Of a stretch of 9,652 nucleotides of DNA, positions 6,085-9,652 are shown in pieces. The stretch is taken from the NCBI GenBank assembly GCA_023430775.1, contig JAEYYY010000179.1, positions 1 through 9,652 on the forward strand. Direction: 5' to 3'. The DNA is from Pseudomonadota bacterium (lineage in GTDB: Bacteria > Myxococcota_A > Polyangia > Haliangiales > Haliangiaceae). The notes below the pieces were generated by a model. The model was given only the letters and a program-made list of their open reading frames with translations, had not been told where the DNA came from and searched no databases. The position numbers and the translations under genes were made by a program. The stretch's first letter is position 1. Each line of letters starts with the position of its first letter.

Positions 6085-7554
6085 ATGCGCGTCCTGGTGG
6101 CCCTGCTCGTCGCGGCGTGCGGCAACAAAAAAGATGCGCCGCCCGAGCCGATGCGCTTACCCCCGCGGCCGGCGCCGAACACCCCGCCGGTCGCGTCGCC
6201 GGACCTACCCCCGCCGGTCAGTCCGGACTTCCCCGAGGGCACGCGCTCGCTGGAGCTGGTGCGTACCGTCGGCGTCCGGCTCGAGCCGGGGGATGGAGCC
6301 AAGCGAATCGGTACGATCGCCGTCGATACCCGGGTGGCCTGGACTCGCACCCAGAAGGCAAAGGGCTGCAAGGAGCCGTGGGTCGAGGTCCGCCCGCGCG
6401 GCTGGATCTGCGGCGATTACGTGCGCCCCTCCAAGAAGGCGCCGTTCGGTCGCGAGGTGCCGTTCCTCGAGCGCGGCGAGCTGGTCCCCGGGGTCTACGG
6501 CAAGATCACCGCGCCCAACTCCGTCACCTACGTGATGGAGAAGCCCAGGAAGGAGAAGGACAACAAGCGGAAGCCGAAGGAGAAGGGTCCGGTGACGTCG
6601 ACCAAGGATGTCGACAAGCCGGAGCCGAAGCTGATCGAGGGCAAGCCGATCGTCGGCTCGATGAACGTTCGCCAGTACGACGAGGTGGTCGTCGGCGGCA
6701 AGACGTACTGGAAGATCAGCCAGAAGGACTCGGAGTACGTGCTCGGGCAGGCGATCTCCAAGCACCGACCGTCGCTCTACAATGGCGGCCGGCTCGGCGA
6801 TGACACCGGCTGGACGCTACCGATCGCGTTCGTGTGGCCGCGCGTCTATGGCTGGCAGCAAGCCGGCACCACGTACAAGCCGGTCGGCGGTGGCCGGGTC
6901 CGCATGCTCGCCGCGCGCACCCCGGTGCCGATCCTCGACACGTTCGCCGACAAGAACGGCAAGCCGGTCGCCTATCGCATCGGCGACGAGGAATGGATCC
7001 CGGCGGCCGATGTTCGCCAGTTCAACCCGGCGCCGCCGCCCGCCGAGCTACTTCCGAACGAGCGCTGGATCGATGTCGATCTCGACAATCAGATCCTCGT
7101 CGCCTTCGAGGGCACGCTCGCCGTCTACGCGACGATGGTGTCGACCGGCGCGAAGGACACGCCGACGCTGACCGGCACCTACCGGATGTGGCTCAAGGAA
7201 TCCGAGGCCGACATGAAGGGGCTCAACGGCGAGGATCCGTACTCCGTCGCGACGGTGCCGTGGACGCAGTTCTTCTCGCCCGAGAACGATCTCGCGCTCC
7301 ACACGGCGTACTGGCACGACCAGTTCGGCGTCAAGCGCAGCCACGGCTGCGTCAACCTCGCGCCGCGCGATGCACGCTGGCTCTACTTCTGGAGCGATCC
7401 GCAGGTGCCGCCGGGCTGGACGATGGCGGCCGGCGTGGTCGAGGCGCCGGGCTCGATCGTGCGCGTGCGAACCAAGGACGAGCCGAATCCGCCGCTGCGC
7501 GAGTACGCGGTGAAAGTGCACGAGGCGCGCCTGCAGAACGCGCCGATCAAGTAA
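6085..7554 (+). CDS. L,D-transpeptidase (YkuD domain) lipoprotein
   Basis: Cross-links peptidoglycan 3-3, or attaches proteins to it, from the periplasmic side. The 489 residues begin with a very short signal (VAAC, lipid C12), then a proline-rich tether (19-50). An SH3-like region follows (about 57-114) with C95 and C109 that could form a disulfide. A lysine-rich stretch (152-184) comes next, then a middle region (190-315) with another possible SH3-like unit (270-312). The YkuD catalytic domain spans about 327-463, with H406 in ALHTAYW and the signature SHGCVN (419-424, nucleophile C422). All catalytic residues are present. The start is fixed: TAA at 6082-6084 lies in frame directly before the ATG. 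Tether plus SH3 suggests an enzyme anchored to a membrane and reaching the cell wall. Whether it makes cross-links or anchors proteins cannot be told from sequence. Confidence 0.9.
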   Translation: MRVLVALLVAACGNKKDAPPEPMRLPPRPAPNTPPVASPDLPPPVSPDFPEGTRSLELVRTVGVRLEPGDGAKRIGTIAVDTRVAWTRTQKAKGCKEPWVEVRPRGWICGDYVRPSKKAPFGREVPFLERGELVPGVYGKITAPNSVTYVMEKPRKEKDNKRKPKEKGPVTSTKDVDKPEPKLIEGKPIVGSMNVRQYDEVVVGGKTYWKISQKDSEYVLGQAISKHRPSLYNGGRLGDDTGWTLPIAFVWPRVYGWQQAGTTYKPVGGGRVRMLAARTPVPILDTFADKNGKPVAYRIGDEEWIPAADVRQFNPAPPPAELLPNERWIDVDLDNQILVAFEGTLAVYATMVSTGAKDTPTLTGTYRMWLKESEADMKGLNGEDPYSVATVPWTQFFSPENDLALHTAYWHDQFGVKRSHGCVNLAPRDARWLYFWSDPQVPPGWTMAAGVVEAPGSIVRVRTKDEPNPPLREYAVKVHEARLQNAPIK

Positions 7555-7557
7555 CGA

Positions 7558-7572
7558 TCGGCCAATGGCCGA
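7558..7572. terminator. Short hairpin between convergent genes, possible terminator
   Basis: TCGGCC (7558-7563) and GGCCGA (7567-7572) form a perfect stem with loop AAT, three bases after the transpeptidase stop. There is no T-run on either side, so it is at best a weak or factor-assisted terminator. The rest of the 77-base gap (7555-7631) holds two GCAGCTG copies (7591-7597, 7609-7615) and a small hairpin, GCTGT-C-ACAGC (7582-7592). No gene is seen there. Confidence 0.3.
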
Positions 7573-7631
7573 CGACCTCGAGCTGTCACAGCAGCTGGTG
7601 ATGAGGCCGCAGCTGATGGCGATCGGGCGGA

Positions 7632-9652
7632 CTACGGCCACACCAGCTCGTTCGTGGTGTCGGTGATCCGCAGGTTGGTCGTCGCGTCGAGCCACGCCTC
7701 GTAGGCCGTGCGATCGGCGGGAAGCTCGATCGTGTAGATCGCGATCTGGCCACCGACGTAGGTGGCGACGTACTTGCCGTCGTTGCTGATCTCCGGTGCG
7801 TCCTCGCCGGCACCGAGCGTCCACAGGTGCTTCGCGACGAGATCGTAGATCACGATCCGGCGATCCTGCGTCAGGCCCACGCCGAGCGGTGTGTCCTTCG
7901 CGAGATCGTGAAGCTCGGACCCCGAGGGGACGGCGGAGCGGTTCTCCGCGACGATCGTCGCGCCGCGGCGGTCGTCGATCGCGACGCAGCCGATGCCGGC
8001 GACGAAGATCAGCTGCCTGATCGGACGCGACAGCTGGCCGACACGCGCGACCTCGCCGGTGATGCTCCACTTCCAGATCGAGGCCTCGACGGCGAGCCAG
8101 GCGTTGCCCTGCGGGTCGACGGCGAGCGCCGCCGGCGGGGCGGTCCAGTCGACGGTGCTGTCGAGTTGCTTTTGCTCGTCGCGCCGCCACAGCTTGGTCT
8201 TCGCGACCCCGACCACGAAGTGGCCTGCGCCGGCGAGCCGGCGGATCGGCTCCGTGGTCGACCACAGCTGCGCTCTCCTGTTCGGTCCGAGATCGATCGC
8301 CATCACCGCGCGGTCCGTCGCGTAGACGATCCTCGACGGCGACAGCGCCACCGCGTGCCGCGCGTCGGTGAGCTCCATCGGTGGCCTGCCCGGGCTGAAG
8401 ACGAGGAGCTCGCGGGCGGACCGCGGGCGCGCGATCACGTAGCTGCCGTCGGCGGCGGCGTCGACCACGGTCCCGAACTCGGTGCGACCGAGCGACCGCT
8501 CCTCGAGTGTCGCGAGGTCGAACTGCTTCCAGTCGTCGAGCATGTAGCCCATCAGGTAGTGGCGATTGCCGGTGAAGCCGTGGAACGAGGTGTTGGCGAG
8601 CGGCGTGTCGATCATCCGCGGCAGCAGCAGCGCGGTGTCGTAGGCGAGGAGGTGGTCGTGCACCGCGAGCACGAAGCGCGTGCCGCGGGGACTCGCGGTC
8701 GCGCGGAACATCCGGGGCACCGGGCCGCGCAAGGTCGACGTGCCGCCGCGGCCGGTCACCGCGACGAGACCGTTGGCACCGACGAACACCGCGCCATCGC
8801 GCGTGCTCGCCGCCGACGCGTAGACACCTGGCGGGAGATCGATCTGCACCACGCCGTCGCGCGGGTGATAGCGGAAGGACTGGGTTCCCGTCGTGAAGTA
8901 GAGGTCCTCGCCGACGTAGGCAGCCGTCTGGACGCCGGCGATCGTCGCGATCGCGCGGGTCTGCGGCGCGGCGCCGGAGAAGTCGATCTCGTCCAGGCTC
9001 GCGAGGCTCGCGATCGCGAGGCGCTTCCCGTCGGCCGCCCACGCGGGCTCCATGCTGCGCGCCGGCCGGCGCACCCCCACCTTCGGCGCACCGGCGAGCT
9101 CGATCACCAGGGCCTCGGGCTGGGCGTTGACGACGACGCGCGCACCGTCGGGAGATGCGATCAGACCGAACACCTTGCCGGCGTCGGTGGCGAGCTTGCG
9201 CGGCGCGCTCGCGCCATGTGGCAGGACCCACAGCGAGCGACCATCGTGGAACACCGCGACGTCGGCCGCGGCGGCGAGCTGTTCGATCGGTCTCTCGAGG
9301 GCCACGCGATCGAGCGCGCCGGTCGCGGGGAGCAGCCAGATCAGCTCGCTCGCGGTCGCGATCGCGAGCAGCTTGTCGCCGAGCGCGAGGAGTGTGGACC
9401 CGGAGCCGCGCACGATCTCCTTGCTGGCGTGGGACTCGAGATCGTGGCTGCGCACGACGCCGTCGTTGCCCGCCGAGAACGCGTGCTTGCCATCGCCGGT
9501 CACCGCCAGCCCGCTGGTGAAGCCCGACGCCGGAAACACCCACGGCACACCGCGCGTGCGGGCCTCGGCGAGCACGTCGCGCGCCTTGACCCAGTTCTCG
9601 GCGGTCGGCGGCAGCTGGTGCAACAGGCCGACCGCGACGATCGGATTGGTCG
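7632..9652 (-). CDS. WD40-like beta-propeller protein, C-terminal part (5' end outside window)
   Basis: About 673 codons are visible. The frame is open through the right edge and no ATG occurs in the last stretch, so the true start lies outside. The first visible residues (TNPIVAVGLLHQLP...WVKARDVLAEARTRGV) resemble the linker that joins a Ser/Thr kinase or similar domain to a propeller in myxobacterial proteins. The rest is repeating beta-propeller sequence, for example VTGDGKHAFSAGNDGVVRSH, IASPDGARVVV, AWAADGKRLAIAS and ISNDGKYVATYVGGQIAIY. The tail YEAWLDATTNLRI matches the usual ending of such fusions. The propeller probably serves as a protein-binding or sensing scaffold. That a kinase domain sits upstream is inference. 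It converges on the transpeptidase gene with a 77-base gap. A TTG at 9621-9623 is a poor start because the sequence before it fits the same protein. Confidence 0.75.
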   Translation of the reverse strand, partial: TNPIVAVGLLHQLPPTAENWVKARDVLAEARTRGVPWVFPASGFTSGLAVTGDGKHAFSAGNDGVVRSHDLESHASKEIVRGSGSTLLALGDKLLAIATASELIWLLPATGALDRVALERPIEQLAAAADVAVFHDGRSLWVLPHGASAPRKLATDAGKVFGLIASPDGARVVVNAQPEALVIELAGAPKVGVRRPARSMEPAWAADGKRLAIASLASLDEIDFSGAAPQTRAIATIAGVQTAAYVGEDLYFTTGTQSFRYHPRDGVVQIDLPPGVYASAASTRDGAVFVGANGLVAVTGRGGTSTLRGPVPRMFRATASPRGTRFVLAVHDHLLAYDTALLLPRMIDTPLANTSFHGFTGNRHYLMGYMLDDWKQFDLATLEERSLGRTEFGTVVDAAADGSYVIARPRSARELLVFSPGRPPMELTDARHAVALSPSRIVYATDRAVMAIDLGPNRRAQLWSTTEPIRRLAGAGHFVVGVAKTKLWRRDEQKQLDSTVDWTAPPAALAVDPQGNAWLAVEASIWKWSITGEVARVGQLSRPIRQLIFVAGIGCVAIDDRRGATIVAENRSAVPSGSELHDLAKDTPLGVGLTQDRRIVIYDLVAKHLWTLGAGEDAPEISNDGKYVATYVGGQIAIYTIELPADRTAYEAWLDATTNLRITDTTNELVWP

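Noticed and set aside
7048..9543. Long open frame on the - strand (831 codons)
   Set aside because: Its translation is Arg-rich and low in complexity, and it crosses the transpeptidase and propeller genes out of frame; it is a GC-driven shadow.
9621..9623. TTG as the start of the propeller gene
   Set aside because: The frame stays open to the window edge and the residues before TTG fit the same linker, so the gene is incomplete here.
1..9652. CRISPR array, insertion sequence, tRNA or toxin-antitoxin pair
   Set aside because: No regular direct repeats with spacers, no transposase motif, no tRNA-like fold and no small paired genes were seen.

Overview
The window is high-GC DNA with long overlapping open frames on both strands, short-signal lipoproteins and a large beta-propeller protein of a type common in myxobacteria. 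I infer a member of the Myxococcota (Polyangia or Kofleriaceae-like). That placement is inference from style and gene types, because no rRNA or other phylogenetic marker is present.

Layout: (1) hisD (112-1377, +), histidinol dehydrogenase, preceded by a strong 23-base palindrome. (2) A 241-base gap (1378-1618) without a gene, holding four inverted repeats; two of them share TGTCCG/CGGACA arms with each other and, in looser form, with the palindrome before hisD. (3) hisC (1619-2674, +), histidinol-phosphate aminotransferase, overlapping by ATGA with (4) a 563-residue M28-family metallopeptidase with an N-terminal lipobox and about eight C-terminal membrane helices (2671-4362, +). (5) A small Asp-rich lipoprotein with a cytochrome-c-like C-x5-C-H motif (4388-4801, +). 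(6) On the other strand, meeting gene 5 stop to stop over CTAA, a protein with an MshEN (GspE/PilB N-terminal) domain, an acidic/proline linker and a GAF-like C-terminal domain, but no ATPase (4798-6045, -). (7) Divergent from it across 39 bases, a YkuD-type L,D-transpeptidase lipoprotein with an SH3-like N-terminal region (6085-7554, +). (8) Converging on that, the C-terminal part of a WD40-like beta-propeller protein that runs off the right edge (7632-9652, -), probably the sensor half of a Ser/Thr kinase.

How the parts relate: hisD and hisC carry out late steps of histidine synthesis and probably share a control element. The M28 peptidase is translationally coupled to hisC, and the small lipoprotein follows it by 25 bases, so hisC, the peptidase and the lipoprotein may form one transcript. 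The remaining genes concern the envelope (L,D-transpeptidase) or signalling (MshEN protein, propeller) and are arranged convergently and divergently rather than as one operon.

I see no mobile element, tRNA, rRNA, CRISPR array or obvious defence system. The most unusual signal is non-coding: the palindrome cluster around the his genes.
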